NCBI GenBank assembly: GCA_030027265.1
Contig: JASENG010000011.1
Coordinates: 62,001 to 126,000, forward strand
DNA: 64,000 nucleotides
Direction: 5' to 3'
Source: Lysinibacillus fusiformis
Lineage (GTDB): Bacteria > Bacillota > Bacilli > Bacillales_A > Planococcaceae
Below the pieces are notes generated by a model, which was not told the origin of the DNA, did not search any database, and saw only the letters and a list, made by a program, of their open reading frames with translations. Both the position numbers and the translations under genes were made by a program. Positions 9,283 to 17,886 of this stretch are shown here, piece by piece. Position 1 is the stretch's first letter, and every line of letters begins with the position of its first letter.

Positions 9283-9472
9283 GTTCAAAAAATAATACTA
9301 AAAAATCTTTTACTTTTTCAAATAAATAGTTAAAATGGAATATAAAATTACAGAAAATTCATTTTTGTAAGATTTTTGAAATATTATAATTGTAAATGAG
9401 CATTCATTCATGTATAACATAATTATAAATATTATCGAAAATAGTAATGTGGATTGGTTAGGGAGTGATGAG

Positions 9473-10882
9473 TTGCAAGAACTAAAAGAATTAAAAATTA
9501 CGATGAATGACCTTGTTAGTGAAGAACGATTTCATGAATTTTTGAACTTATTTGAGCCAACAACTAGTCTAGCATTACAAGAAAAAAATTACAGCTTACT
9601 GATAGATTTATACTTGAATCGGAGTAAAATATATTACATTATAGGGGATATTCAATCTTGTATCGCTGACTTAAAGAAAATTACAGAATGGATTGATGAT
9701 CATGGAACAGATGGTCAAAGAGCAAAATATTACAATACGTATGCTACTGTTTGCGGAGAACTTGGTGACCAAGGCAAAAACCTGGAATACTTAATAAAGG
9801 CAAAGCTAATAGCGATCAAGTTAGATGATTTTCTTTCATTATGTAAAATCTATAATAACTTGGGCGTCTATTACTTAGGTGAAGGGGACCCAAAAAACTC
9901 GATAAACTATCTTCTGAAAGGGCTGGAATTATCGAAGAAGCTGGATAAGGCCCATGAAGATGAATTGATGGTATTGCTAAAATTAAACCTAGCAAACTCT
10001 TATACGAATTTAGGAGAATTCAAAAAAGCAGAAGAACTTTTTGATTTTTTATTTTCTTATATAGAAGGCAAGCAGATGATGAAAACATCAATTTACGCTT
10101 TACAGTATAAGGGCTTATGGTTTAAAGCGCAAAAACGTTATGAAGAAGCAAATGAAATCTTAGTAATGGCAAAGGATTTTGCTTCTAAGAACAATGATTT
10201 AATTTTACTGGAAGAAATCAATAAGATTCTTGTAGATGTGATCACCGAATTAGACGACAAAGATCAGTTAATTGCTATACAAAAGGATTATATCGATATT
10301 CTATTAAAAATTAAAGAGATAAATTTAAATCAAAATATTATACAAATCGAAATGTCGCAAAACGAAAAACATTACGCCTCCATGTCCACCAAAGACCCAT
10401 TAACAACATGCTATAATCGACGTTACTTTGAAAAAAATATTAAGAAGTGGTTAAAAGAAGCGAAGATGGCCGCGCAATTATTAGGCTTTTTGATACTGGA
10501 TATAGATTATTTTAAACAAGTAAATGATCAATATGGCCATCTTGTAGGCGATGATATTTTAAAGTCCGTGGCTAATATGGCCAATGAGTATTTATCGGCA
10601 TATGATAGCATTTTCGCAAGGTATGGCGGAGATGAATTTGTTGCCATCGTGAAGGTTTCATCAAAGGATGAACTGATGGAGATTGTAGATAATCTGTATA
10701 ATCATATAGCCAATACAATCATTGAAGTCGATGGAGAAAAAATCTGCATTCATATTAGTTTAGGTGTAAGCACAAACGCAAATGGAATGATCACGGAGTA
10801 TAAGGAACTCTTTAAATTAGCCGATGATGCCCTTTACGAATCGAAACGAAATGGCCGTAATCAATATACAGTGAATAGTTAA
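9473..10882 (+). CDS. TPR-repeat diguanylate cyclase (GGDEF)
   Basis: Predicted cytosolic c-di-GMP synthase. The first roughly 300 residues are helical repeats of TPR type (for example NNLGVYYLGEGDPKNSINYL), with no membrane segment. The C-terminal 160 residues are a GGDEF domain with DPLTTCYNRRYF, DIDYFKQVND and an intact catalytic ARYGGDEF. No RxxD inhibitory site is seen at the expected place before GGDEF. The TTG at 9473 is chosen because GGGAG lies 7 bases upstream; an in-frame ATG at 9410 would add 21 residues but has no ribosome binding site. The TPR region probably senses a protein or peptide partner. It stands alone with its own terminator; no EAL or PilZ gene is in the window. Confidence 0.85.
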   Translation: MQELKELKITMNDLVSEERFHEFLNLFEPTTSLALQEKNYSLLIDLYLNRSKIYYIIGDIQSCIADLKKITEWIDDHGTDGQRAKYYNTYATVCGELGDQGKNLEYLIKAKLIAIKLDDFLSLCKIYNNLGVYYLGEGDPKNSINYLLKGLELSKKLDKAHEDELMVLLKLNLANSYTNLGEFKKAEELFDFLFSYIEGKQMMKTSIYALQYKGLWFKAQKRYEEANEILVMAKDFASKNNDLILLEEINKILVDVITELDDKDQLIAIQKDYIDILLKIKEINLNQNIIQIEMSQNEKHYASMSTKDPLTTCYNRRYFEKNIKKWLKEAKMAAQLLGFLILDIDYFKQVNDQYGHLVGDDILKSVANMANEYLSAYDSIFARYGGDEFVAIVKVSSKDELMEIVDNLYNHIANTIIEVDGEKICIHISLGVSTNANGMITEYKELFKLADDALYESKRNGRNQYTVNS

Positions 10883-10883
10883 A

Positions 10884-10910
10884 AGGAATAGCGCGGGCTA
10901 TTCTTTTTTT
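10884..10910 (+). terminator. Intrinsic terminator after the GGDEF gene
   Basis: GAATAGC / GCTATTC stem with TTTTTTT, two bases after the stop. Confidence 0.8.
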
Positions 10911-10969
10911 GGTGTTAAGGAAATTATAAAATTTCGCTCTGGGGATAACTTTTAAAAAAATAAATTTGA

Positions 10970-11088
10970 CATCTAGCTCCAGCACCCTAGCCCCTCGAGG
11001 TCGCTTCGGTACCTTCCCACGTGTGGCAAGCACACTTGTCAGGTCCCTCCAGCGCTTATCGGGGCTAATCAGGGCGCTTGCGCTTTTG
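10970..11088. repeat. Interspersed structured repeat element, about 120 bp
   Basis: A GC-rich island in AT-rich DNA, starting ATCTAGCTCCAGCACCCTAG and ending in GGCGCTTGCGCTTTT. CTAGCCCC on the left can pair with GGGGCTA on the right, with further internal stems (TGTGGCAAGCACA, GCGCTTGCGC). From memory, very similar sequences occur in many copies between genes of Bacillus, Geobacillus and Lysinibacillus genomes; only one copy is in this window. No protein is encoded; the gap between the GGDEF gene and the YvbH-like gene holds nothing else but two hairpins. Confidence 0.65.
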
Positions 11089-11143
11089 TTCCTCAAAATC
11101 TAAAATTTAGATTAATGAAATCGCAAAAATAAATAAGACATAT

Positions 11144-11182
11144 AAAGTCCGTGCCCTTATCGTAAAGAGCACGGACTTTTTA
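11144..11182. terminator. Bidirectional hairpin at the 3' end of the YvbH-like gene
   Basis: AAAGTCCGTGC / GCACGGACTTT, an 11-bp perfect stem with a 14-nt loop. The T run is better on the plus strand, but the position directly after a minus-strand stop codon suggests use by that gene. Confidence 0.65.
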
Positions 11183-11183
11183 T

Positions 11184-11795
11184 TTATCTTCTAATAAAAA
11201 GGTCGAAAATATCACTATAATCTTCTTTTGAATAGGTTCTGCTGCTTGACTGCAGCCAGTCATTTGTAAATTCAGCAATGGATTTAAAGGATTCCGCCGG
11301 CGAGGTTTGACTAAACCCAGATGAAGCAAGACTTCTTGTGGCATATTCTAAGCTATCGAACATAAAGTTACGGTGCTTTTCGTTTTCACGCATAATCCGT
11401 TCCATTGTGACGAGGCATTTATATAAATCTTTGGCTTTCATTGAAAAGTTTTTATGGAACTCAATATTAAATGAAGTGTCGCCAATCGTAAATTTTATTT
11501 CAATATCCAGATCCAGTGTTCCTGCTTCAAAGGAGACTTGCCGTAATGTATTAAATTTGTAGTCATAGCGTTTTAATATGTGTTTTTTATTGACCGCAGA
11601 ATCTCCATCCACATGAATTAAGGCTAAATTCGTGAAACAATATTCATCGGCCTTTGTTTTAATAAGAAAATAAATCCGTTCCCCTTTTTCATAAAGTAGG
11701 TAATCATCCGATTCCGTTTTGTCGTAATCATAAGGTTCAATTACTTTCCCAATATCCGATAGTCCAAGAGCGTCAGATGCAAATTTTTTAATCAA
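11184..11795 (-). CDS. yvbH: YvbH-like protein with bacterial PH domain
   Basis: Protein of 203 residues starting FASDALGLSDIGKVI after the initial MIKK, resembling the start of Bacillus YvbH; the N-terminal 120 residues look like a bacterial pleckstrin-homology domain (bPH) and the C-terminal part is a helical extension. Function is unknown; bPH proteins are thought to bind protein or membrane partners. The TTG at 11795 is chosen because AGGAG lies 7 bases upstream and the resulting length matches YvbH. A longer in-frame reading to 11921 adds 42 residues that look like untranslated leader. Monocistronic on the minus strand, facing away from the HAD gene. Confidence 0.75.
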   Translation of the reverse strand: MIKKFASDALGLSDIGKVIEPYDYDKTESDDYLLYEKGERIYFLIKTKADEYCFTNLALIHVDGDSAVNKKHILKRYDYKFNTLRQVSFEAGTLDLDIEIKFTIGDTSFNIEFHKNFSMKAKDLYKCLVTMERIMRENEKHRNFMFDSLEYATRSLASSGFSQTSPAESFKSIAEFTNDWLQSSSRTYSKEDYSDIFDLFIRR

Positions 11796-12019
11796 CGTCT
11801 CTCTCCTTCTTCTAGTAGCTGAATTGGTGTTTAAATGAACATATGCTGGCATCATATCTTGTATAACCACCCCTATTTTATGTGCAGAGATTTGGAAGGA
11901 AAATTGAAAGGGGCTTATCAATCTCGTATCCTAATAATTCAGAAAATATGCTAAAATAGGGTCAAGTACAACCATAAGGAAATTGATGCAAAAAATCGAA
12001 GGATATAGGGGACAAGGAC

Positions 12020-12808
12020 ATGACGATAAAAACCATTATTTTTGATTTAGACGATACATTATTATGGGATAAGCAAAGCATTAAAACCGCTTTTGAAAAA
12101 ACCTGTACATATGCTGGGGAAAAGTATGATATAGATCCAGAAAAACTTGAAGAAGCAGTACGAATCGAAGCAAGAAAGTTATATGAATCCTATGAAACTT
12201 ATGATCATACTGTCTTAATTGGTATAAATCCTTTCGAAGGGCTCTGGGGGACGTTCGATGATCCAACAGATGCATTCCAAAAGATGAAGGAGATTGTAAT
12301 TACATATCGTAAAGAGGCATGGACTAACGGATTAAAGGTTTTAGGCGTTGACGATTCAGAATTTGGGGCAGAGCTGGGGGAACGTTTTGTAGAAGAACGC
12401 AAAAAATCTCCTTTTGTTTATGAAGATACATATGCAGTGTTAGATGAACTTAAGGACCAATATCAGCTGGTGCTGCTGACAAATGGCGCGCCAAGCCTGC
12501 AAAATTTGAAGCTTGAAATCACCCCGGAGATTCGTCCTTATTTTGATCAAGTCATTATTTCAGGTGATTTTGGCAAAGGAAAGCCAGATGCGCAGCTATT
12601 TGAATATATGATGGACAAGGCAGGCATTACGGCGAGCGAAGGAATTATGGTTGGCGATAATCTAAACACGGATATTAAAGGATCTGCGAGTGTCGGCATG
12701 AAAAATGTCTGGATCAACCGTGAAGGCAATGTAAATGAAACAGATGTAGAGCCAACCTATGAAATAACATCATTGACGGAGCTTCTGGAGTTGCTGAAAA
12801 AAATTTAA
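12020..12808 (+). CDS. HAD-superfamily phosphatase, YsaA-like (possible phosphoserine phosphatase)
   Basis: Haloacid dehalogenase-type hydrolase of 262 residues. Motif I is FDLDDTLLW (nucleophile Asp in the first 12 residues), motif II LTNGA, motif III Lys in GKGKPD, and motif IV VGDNLNTDIKG; the insertion after motif I is a helical cap (type C1). The length and sequence resemble Bacillus YsaA; I recall that this group has been assigned phosphoserine phosphatase activity. That would suit the neighbour serA, which points towards this gene and ends about 140 bases away. Substrate assignment is inference; many family members are broad phosphatases. Its start lies 10 bases after GGGGACA, a usable ribosome binding site. 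Confidence 0.75.
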   Translation: MTIKTIIFDLDDTLLWDKQSIKTAFEKTCTYAGEKYDIDPEKLEEAVRIEARKLYESYETYDHTVLIGINPFEGLWGTFDDPTDAFQKMKEIVITYRKEAWTNGLKVLGVDDSEFGAELGERFVEERKKSPFVYEDTYAVLDELKDQYQLVLLTNGAPSLQNLKLEITPEIRPYFDQVIISGDFGKGKPDAQLFEYMMDKAGITASEGIMVGDNLNTDIKGSASVGMKNVWINREGNVNETDVEPTYEITSLTELLELLKKI

Positions 12809-12901
12809 CCAAATAAACAGGTGGGGAAAATGAAAGTATTTTCTCCATCTGTTTTTATATGTGGGGAATATAGAGTCACTCTATTGGACTATCTGGAAAA
12901 T

Positions 12902-12936
12902 AAAAAGAATGCCTCACCATATAAATAGTGAGGCAT
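12902..12936 (-). terminator. Intrinsic terminator after serA
   Basis: On the minus strand ATGCCTCAC / GTGAGGCAT forms a 9-bp stem followed by TCTTTTTATTTT, 16 bases beyond the serA stop. Confidence 0.8.
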
Positions 12937-12951
12937 CCTCCGAGCAGTCGA

Positions 12952-14571
12952 TTAAAGTGTAATTGCTTTTACATCATCAATGTTTTCAAGCTGTGCTACG
13001 TAGTTTAGGTCTTCAACAGTTACATCGTTATCGATTGTAAGCATCATGATTGCTGTACCGCCAACTTGGTCACGGCCTACTTGCATTGTTGCGATGTTGA
13101 TATCTTTTTCTGCAAGTTTTGTTGCTACGCGACCGATTGCCCCTGGTTTATCAGTGTTTTTGATGTAAAGCAGGTGACCTTGAGGAATCACATCAACTAC
13201 ATAGTTTTCTACTTTTACGATACGTGCACCTAAACCATTTAGGAGAGTACCTGCTACCGTATGAGCTTCATTTTCTGTTTTTACTTCAACCGTGATTAAG
13301 TTTGTGAAACCTTTTGCCGTAGTTGTTTTATGTTCGTTGATTTTAATGCCGATACGTTCAGATAAGTAGCGGGCATTTACATCGTTTACATGATCACCAT
13401 GATTTTTTTGCAGTAAACCTTTTAGATTGTTTGATGTTAAAGGACGTACATCATAGTTTGCAACCTCACCAGCATAAGAAATATTGATTTCTTTAATAGG
13501 TTCAGTTGTTACTTGAGATAGGAAAGTACCAAGTTTTTCAGCTAATTCAAAGAATGGCTCTACTTGGGCAAGCAATTCTTTCGGGATTGATGGCATGTTC
13601 ACCGGGTTCGTCACAGTACCTGTTTTAAAGAATTTAATAATATCGTTAGAAACGTCAACGGCTACTGATTCTTGGGCTTCAATCGTTGATGCACCTAAGT
13701 GTGGTGTAGCGATTACTTGTGGCAACGTTAATAATTTATGACTTGTTGCCGGTTCTTCAACGAATACGTCAAGTGCAGCACCAGCTACTTTACCTTCTAC
13801 GATTGCATCATATAAATCATCCTCGTCAATGATTCCGCCACGCGCACAGTTAATAATACGTACATCATCTTTCATGATTGCAAATTTATCTTTATTGATT
13901 AAGTTGCGAGTCTCGGGTAAAAGTGGCGTATGTACTGTGATAAAATCAGCTGCTTGAACAACTTCGTCCACTGTACCTTTTGTAATGCCAAGTTCTTTTG
14001 CACGTTCTTCTGTTAAGAATGGGTCATAGGCAATTACGTTCATACGCTGACCTTTAGCGCGGTAAGCTACTTCGGTACCGATACGTCCGAAACCAACAAC
14101 ACCCAGCGTTTTATTTTTTAGCTCGACCCCTACATATGACTTGCGGTCCCAAACACCATTCTTCAAAGCATTATAAGCTTGGGGAATATGGCGAGCAAGT
14201 GACGTCATCATAGCAATAGTATGCTCAGCGGCAGAGTTTGTATTTCCATCGGGTGCATTCACAACAATCACGCCATGTTCAGTTGCAGCCGCTAAGTCAA
14301 TGTTATCCACACCAACACCAGCGCGGCCGATCAATTTCAAGTTTTTCGCAGCCGCAATAATTTCGCGAGTTACTTTTGTTTGGCTGCGAACTAAAAGTAC
14401 ATGAACATCTTCAATTTTTGAAATGAGTTGTTCTGGTGTAAGACCTGTTTCAATAATCACGTTTAAATTTAATTCTGTTTCTTGGCGAAGAGGAAAAATC
14501 CCATCCTCACTAAGTGGATCAGCAATAAATACATTAATTACGTTAGTTGCAGTTACAATTTTAGTTACCAT
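12952..14571 (-). CDS. serA: D-3-phosphoglycerate dehydrogenase
   Basis: First enzyme of serine synthesis; oxidises 3-phosphoglycerate to 3-phosphohydroxypyruvate with NAD. Of 539 residues, the N-terminal catalytic/Rossmann domain shows [11 protein letters not shown], the NAD-binding [10 protein letters not shown] (about residue 155) and the catalytic region with CARGGIIDE and PHLGAST; an intermediate ASB domain (about 330-450) and a C-terminal ACT domain (from about 465, ending in [13 protein letters not shown]) complete the long form subject to feedback by serine. The ATG at 14571 follows AAAGGAG at 11 bases. Expression is controlled by a serine T-box in the leader; a PurR-like double box lies further upstream. 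serC is not next to it. Confidence 0.96.
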   Translation of the reverse strand: MVTKIVTATNVINVFIADPLSEDGIFPLRQETELNLNVIIETGLTPEQLISKIEDVHVLLVRSQTKVTREIIAAAKNLKLIGRAGVGVDNIDLAAATEHGVIVVNAPDGNTNSAAEHTIAMMTSLARHIPQAYNALKNGVWDRKSYVGVELKNKTLGVVGFGRIGTEVAYRAKGQRMNVIAYDPFLTEERAKELGITKGTVDEVVQAADFITVHTPLLPETRNLINKDKFAIMKDDVRIINCARGGIIDEDDLYDAIVEGKVAGAALDVFVEEPATSHKLLTLPQVIATPHLGASTIEAQESVAVDVSNDIIKFFKTGTVTNPVNMPSIPKELLAQVEPFFELAEKLGTFLSQVTTEPIKEINISYAGEVANYDVRPLTSNNLKGLLQKNHGDHVNDVNARYLSERIGIKINEHKTTTAKGFTNLITVEVKTENEAHTVAGTLLNGLGARIVKVENYVVDVIPQGHLLYIKNTDKPGAIGRVATKLAEKDINIATMQVGRDQVGGTAIMMLTIDNDVTVEDLNYVAQLENIDDVKAITL

Positions 14572-14680
14572 TGATAAAAACTCTCCTTTAAAAATGAATT
14601 TACGAAAATTTTAGATAATTCAGCCGGCACATGATGAAAGAAAATGATTGCCCCTTAGAAAATTGAATATCTTCCTAAAA

Positions 14681-14968
14681 AATATAAAAGCCTTCCACCC
14701 CTTACAATTTAATGTAAGGGGCGAAAGGCTAACTTAACATACTCACGCGGTACCACCCTTATTCGCTGCTCAACTATTTCTTGAACAACCTCTAAGCAAA
14801 TGCGTAACGTGCATGACTCGGATTTGGCATACTGAAGAATTTCCGCCAATCTATTCGGGAGTGGAACTACATTCGTTGAAAACGCTGATTTGCACCTACC
14901 ATCAGCTCTCTTAGGATCTCAAAACGAGCGAGCATGTCTCCGTCTTTATATTTTTCGTTGATTTAATT
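14681..14968 (-). ncRNA. T-box leader of serA, predicted serine specifier
   Basis: A transcribed leader of about 290 bases carries the T-box sequence AAGGGTGGTACCGCG (14760-14746) and a Rho-independent terminator at 14730-14681 (arms AGCCTTTCGCCCCTTACA and TGTAAGGGGTGGAAGGCT, then a T-rich tail), the standard antiterminator/terminator pair. Stem I lies upstream (about 14950-14835) and contains AGAGAGCTGATGG. In the proposed specifier region GTAGTTCCACTCCC the codon TCC (14865-14863, followed by A) reads serine. Uncharged tRNA-Ser should therefore stabilise the antiterminator and raise serA expression. The T-box call is secure; the exact specifier codon is by eye. Confidence 0.92.
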
Positions 14969-14974
14969 GTTAAC

Positions 14975-15004
14975 ATCATAATACCTGCGTTTGTGTTCTG
15001 TCAA
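14975..15004 (-). promoter_or_regulatory. Sigma-A promoter of the serA T-box transcript
   Basis: Minus strand: perfect TTGACA at 15004-14999, 18-bp spacer, TATGAT at 14980-14975. Predicted start near 14968, at the 5' end of the T-box leader. Confidence 0.75.
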
Positions 15005-15059
15005 CAGAATTTCTAAAAAGATTTAATTATTATGATGAAAAGGCTTACTTAATTCTCCT

Positions 15060-15104
15060 AAATACGAACATTTAATATATACATTATATATAATGTTCGT
15101 AAAT
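15060..15104. promoter_or_regulatory. PurR-type double box (inverted PurBoxes)
   Basis: TACGAACATT (15063-15072) and AATGTTCGTA (15092-15101) are perfect inverted arms. Each 13-mer (AAATACGAACATT; reverse complement ATTTACGAACATT) matches 12 of 13 positions of the B. subtilis PurBox AWWWCCGAACWWT as I remember it, and two 14-bp boxes here are separated by 17 bases, the usual spacing. It lies about 60 bases upstream of the serA -35 and 245 bases upstream of the divergent FAD-dehydrogenase gene. Confidence 0.65.
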
Positions 15105-15348
15105 TTTAAAAATCATTTAATTCTTGAAAATGGTATAAACTGCTGGAAATATCTCAAAAAGTCAGAATATTATTGCTATTATGCTAACAGAACATGTCAG
15201 AAAATGATTGTTTTAATTTACAGGTTTAATGCGATAAAGCGAATAATGGCAATTTAAGTTCAAAAATAATATTCAAAGCTAAAAGGGAAATAAAAATTCA
15301 ATCAAGAACTCTTTTAATAGGCTTTTAGACTAAAAGGGGTGTTTTTTG

Positions 15349-16995
15349 GTGAAGTATGATGTAGTAATTGTTGGAGCTGGACTTGCAGGGTTAACGGCAG
15401 CCTGTGAATTAATCGATGCCAATAAAAAAATACTGCTAGTAGACCAAGAACCGGCAAATTCGATTGGCGGACAGGCTTTTTGGTCTTTCGGAGGATTATT
15501 TCTAGTAGATTCTCCAGAGCAAAGAAGGCTTGGAATTAAGGACTCCAAAGAATTAGCATGGCAGGATTGGTTGGGGACTGCCGGATTTGACCGGTTGGAA
15601 GAGGAGGATAAGTGGGGCTACCAATGGGCAAAAGCCTATGTGGACTTTGCAGCCGGCGAAAAATATGAATGGCTGCGGTCTTTAGGGATTAAATTTTTCC
15701 CTGTTGTGGGATGGGCAGAAAGAGGAGGTTCTCTAGCAGGAGGACATGGAAATTCAGTTCCACGTTTTCATATCGTCTGGGGAACTGGTCCGGGTATCGT
15801 CGAGCCTTTTGCGAAAAAAGTTGAACAAGCAGTCCGAGAAGGGAAAATGGATTATAAACCTCGCCATAAAGTAGATGAACTTCTTACCACAAATGGTGCT
15901 GTTGTCGGAATCAAAGGGAAGATTCTGGAGGAAAGTTCAATTGAACGCGGTCAGGAAAGCTCAAGAATAGAAGTCGGTGATTTTGAATATTATGGGGATG
16001 CTGTCATTGTTGCAAGTGGGGGGATTGGAGCGAATCTGGAACTTGTCCGTGAAAATTGGCCAAGCAGACTAGGGAATCCACCCCAAAACATGGTTACTGG
16101 TGTCCCTGCTTATGTAGATGGCCGCATGCTGCAAATTTCCGAAGGGGTTGGTGCATCCATCGTCAATCGGGACCGAATGTGGCACTACACAGAGGGGCTT
16201 AAAAACTGGAATCCTATTTGGCATAATCATGGAATCAGAATATTGCCAGGACCTTCTTCCATCTGGTTCGATGCATTAGGAAATCGTTTTGGCGCCCCCA
16301 ATTTCCCGGGGTTTGATACATTAAGCACCTTAGAGGCCATCATGAAAACGGGGTACGATTACTCCTGGTTTATCTTAACTGAAAAAATGATCGAAAAGGA
16401 ATTTGCATTATCAGGATCTGAACAAAATCCCGACATTACAAATAAAAGCATTCAACAAATATTAAAGCGCGTATTGCCCGGTCCCCCTGCACCAGTCAAG
16501 GCTTTTATGGAGAATGGAGAAGACTTTGTGATTGCAGAGAGTTTGAAGGATTTAGTAGAAGGCATGAACAAACTAGCCGGCAATGACTTGCTGGATTTCA
16601 TCAAAATAAAGGATCAAATACTAGCAAGAGACCGCGAGCTGGATAATAAGTTTACAAAGGATATGCAGGTGATGGCAATCCAGAGTGCAAGACAATATTT
16701 GGGTGATAAATTAATACGGGTAGCGAAGCCGCACAAAATTCTGGATTCAAAAAATGGGCGGCTAATTGCCGTTCGTTTGAATATTTTATCGAGGAAGACA
16801 TTGGGCGGTTTGCAGACCAATTTAAATGGGCAAGTGCTGGGGAAAGAGGGAGAACCAATTCAAGGGTTATTCGCGGCTGGCGAAGTAAGTGGGTTCGGCG
16901 GTGGCGGCGTTCATGGCTACAGGTCATTGGAAGGAACATTTGTGGGAGGCTGTTTGTTTACAGGACACCAAGTTGGGAAATATTTAAGTAAATAA
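15349..16995 (+). CDS. FAD-binding dehydrogenase (KSTD/fumarate-reductase-like flavoprotein)
   Basis: Flavoprotein of about 548 residues. The N-terminal FAD dinucleotide motif is VVIVGAGLAGLTAACEL, followed by SIGGQAFWSFGG; the C-terminal FAD motif is GLFAAGEVSGFGGGGVHGYRSLEGTF. This places it in the FAD-binding-2 family with 3-ketosteroid dehydrogenases and fumarate reductase flavoproteins, in the subgroup annotated simply as FAD-binding dehydrogenase. No signal peptide or haem domain is visible, so it is probably cytosolic; the substrate is unknown. The GTG at 15349 or TTG at 15346 is the start, after AAAGGGG. It is followed 69 bases later by an enoyl-CoA hydratase gene preceded by a FadR-like box, which suggests a lipid or acyl-CoA context, though linkage is only positional. 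Confidence 0.8.
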   Translation: MKYDVVIVGAGLAGLTAACELIDANKKILLVDQEPANSIGGQAFWSFGGLFLVDSPEQRRLGIKDSKELAWQDWLGTAGFDRLEEEDKWGYQWAKAYVDFAAGEKYEWLRSLGIKFFPVVGWAERGGSLAGGHGNSVPRFHIVWGTGPGIVEPFAKKVEQAVREGKMDYKPRHKVDELLTTNGAVVGIKGKILEESSIERGQESSRIEVGDFEYYGDAVIVASGGIGANLELVRENWPSRLGNPPQNMVTGVPAYVDGRMLQISEGVGASIVNRDRMWHYTEGLKNWNPIWHNHGIRILPGPSSIWFDALGNRFGAPNFPGFDTLSTLEAIMKTGYDYSWFILTEKMIEKEFALSGSEQNPDITNKSIQQILKRVLPGPPAPVKAFMENGEDFVIAESLKDLVEGMNKLAGNDLLDFIKIKDQILARDRELDNKFTKDMQVMAIQSARQYLGDKLIRVAKPHKILDSKNGRLIAVRLNILSRKTLGGLQTNLNGQVLGKEGEPIQGLFAAGEVSGFGGGGVHGYRSLEGTFVGGCLFTGHQVGKYLSK

Positions 16996-17028
16996 AGGAA
17001 AAAGTCAGCTAAAAAGCGAATATAAAAC

Positions 17029-17046
17029 TGAATGGATATTCATTAT
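17029..17046 (+). promoter_or_regulatory. FadR-like operator upstream of the enoyl-CoA hydratase gene
   Basis: TGAATGGATATTCATTAT matches 13 of the 16 fixed positions of the B. subtilis FadR (YsiA) box TGAATGANTANTCATTCA as I recall it. It lies 18 bases before the start codon, where binding would block transcription. Confidence 0.6.
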
Positions 17047-17064
17047 AAAATTGGGGGTAAATGT

Positions 17065-17847
17065 ATGGCATATGAAACAATTAAAGTAGACATTGCAGAT
17101 CGTCGTGCAACATTATCATTTAACAGACCAAATGTTGCAAATTCAATGAATCTATTAATGATGCGGGAACTTGCGGATTGCTTTGAATTCTTGAAGGAAA
17201 ATCCAGAGGTGCAAATATTGGTCATCAAAGGGGAAGGCAATATTTTTTCGGCTGGCGGCGATATTAAAATGATGGTGACATCAGGCGAGCCAAAGGATTT
17301 TGAAAATATTATGGACTATATCACTCGAATGGTTTTAGCCCTTTATCAGTTGCCGATGATTACAATTGCACAAATCCGTGGCGCTGCTGCTGGATTGGGC
17401 TTTAGTTTAGCATTGGGTTGCGATGTAATTGTAGCTGATGAAAATAGTAAGCTTGCGATGAATTTTATAGGCATCGGGTTAATCCCTGATGGAGGCGGCC
17501 ACTTCTTTATGAAAGAGCGGGTTGGCACACCTAAAGCAAAACAACTGATTTGGGCAGGTGATGTGATGAGTCCGAAAGAAGCGTATGAATTAGGGCTTAT
17601 TGATCATCATGTGGATGAAGGGGAAGCGGAAAGTTTTGTAGATCAACTCGTTGGGAAGTTTTTGTCTTCGCCAATTTTGGCAATGCTTGAAACAAAAGAA
17701 ATTCTTCACGCCGAAAAACTTCCAGAACTAACAAATGTTTTGAAAAGGGAAGCAAGAGGGCAAGTGAAAATGCGTAAAACAGAGGATCACTTAGAAGGCA
17801 TCAAAGCCTTTATCGAAAAAAGGGCACAACAATTTAAAGGGAAATAA
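17065..17847 (+). CDS. yhaR: Enoyl-CoA hydratase/isomerase family protein, YhaR-like
   Basis: Crotonase-fold protein of 260 residues. The oxyanion-hole segments are FSAGGDIKMM (about residues 62-71) and IRGAAAGLGFSLALGCDVIVAD (about 98-119), and the family GIGLIPDGGG loop is present, where the second catalytic Glu of classical hydratases is replaced by Asp. It probably hydrates or isomerises enoyl-CoA intermediates of fatty-acid degradation. The ATG at 17065 is chosen for GGGGG at 7 bases; a longer frame from 17032 runs through the FadR-like box and is unlikely. In B. subtilis yhaR lies close to hemZ and yhaM, the same neighbourhood as here. Expected to be derepressed by long-chain acyl-CoA if the box is real. 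Confidence 0.82.
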   Translation: MAYETIKVDIADRRATLSFNRPNVANSMNLLMMRELADCFEFLKENPEVQILVIKGEGNIFSAGGDIKMMVTSGEPKDFENIMDYITRMVLALYQLPMITIAQIRGAAAGLGFSLALGCDVIVADENSKLAMNFIGIGLIPDGGGHFFMKERVGTPKAKQLIWAGDVMSPKEAYELGLIDHHVDEGEAESFVDQLVGKFLSSPILAMLETKEILHAEKLPELTNVLKREARGQVKMRKTEDHLEGIKAFIEKRAQQFKGK

Positions 17848-17852
17848 AACAA

Positions 17853-17885
17853 GGGCGTCTCGAAATTTTTCGAGGCGCCTTTTTC
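17853..17885. terminator. Intrinsic terminator between yhaR and the YhzD-like gene
   Basis: GGGCGTCTCGAAA / TTTCGAGGCGCC stem followed by TTTTT, between two convergent genes. Confidence 0.85.
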
Positions 17886-17886
17886 T

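Noticed and set aside
9390-9412. FadR-like box before the GGDEF gene (GAGCATTCATTCATG)
   Set aside because: Only the right half matches; spacing and the left half do not.
10812-11096. 94-residue minus-strand frame over the interspersed element
   Set aside because: It overlaps the end of the GGDEF gene and the structured repeat; composition follows the repeat.
15063-15101. LexA/DinR box (GAAC...GTTC)
   Set aside because: LexA boxes have 4 bases between GAAC and GTTC; here the gap is far larger and fits PurR geometry instead.
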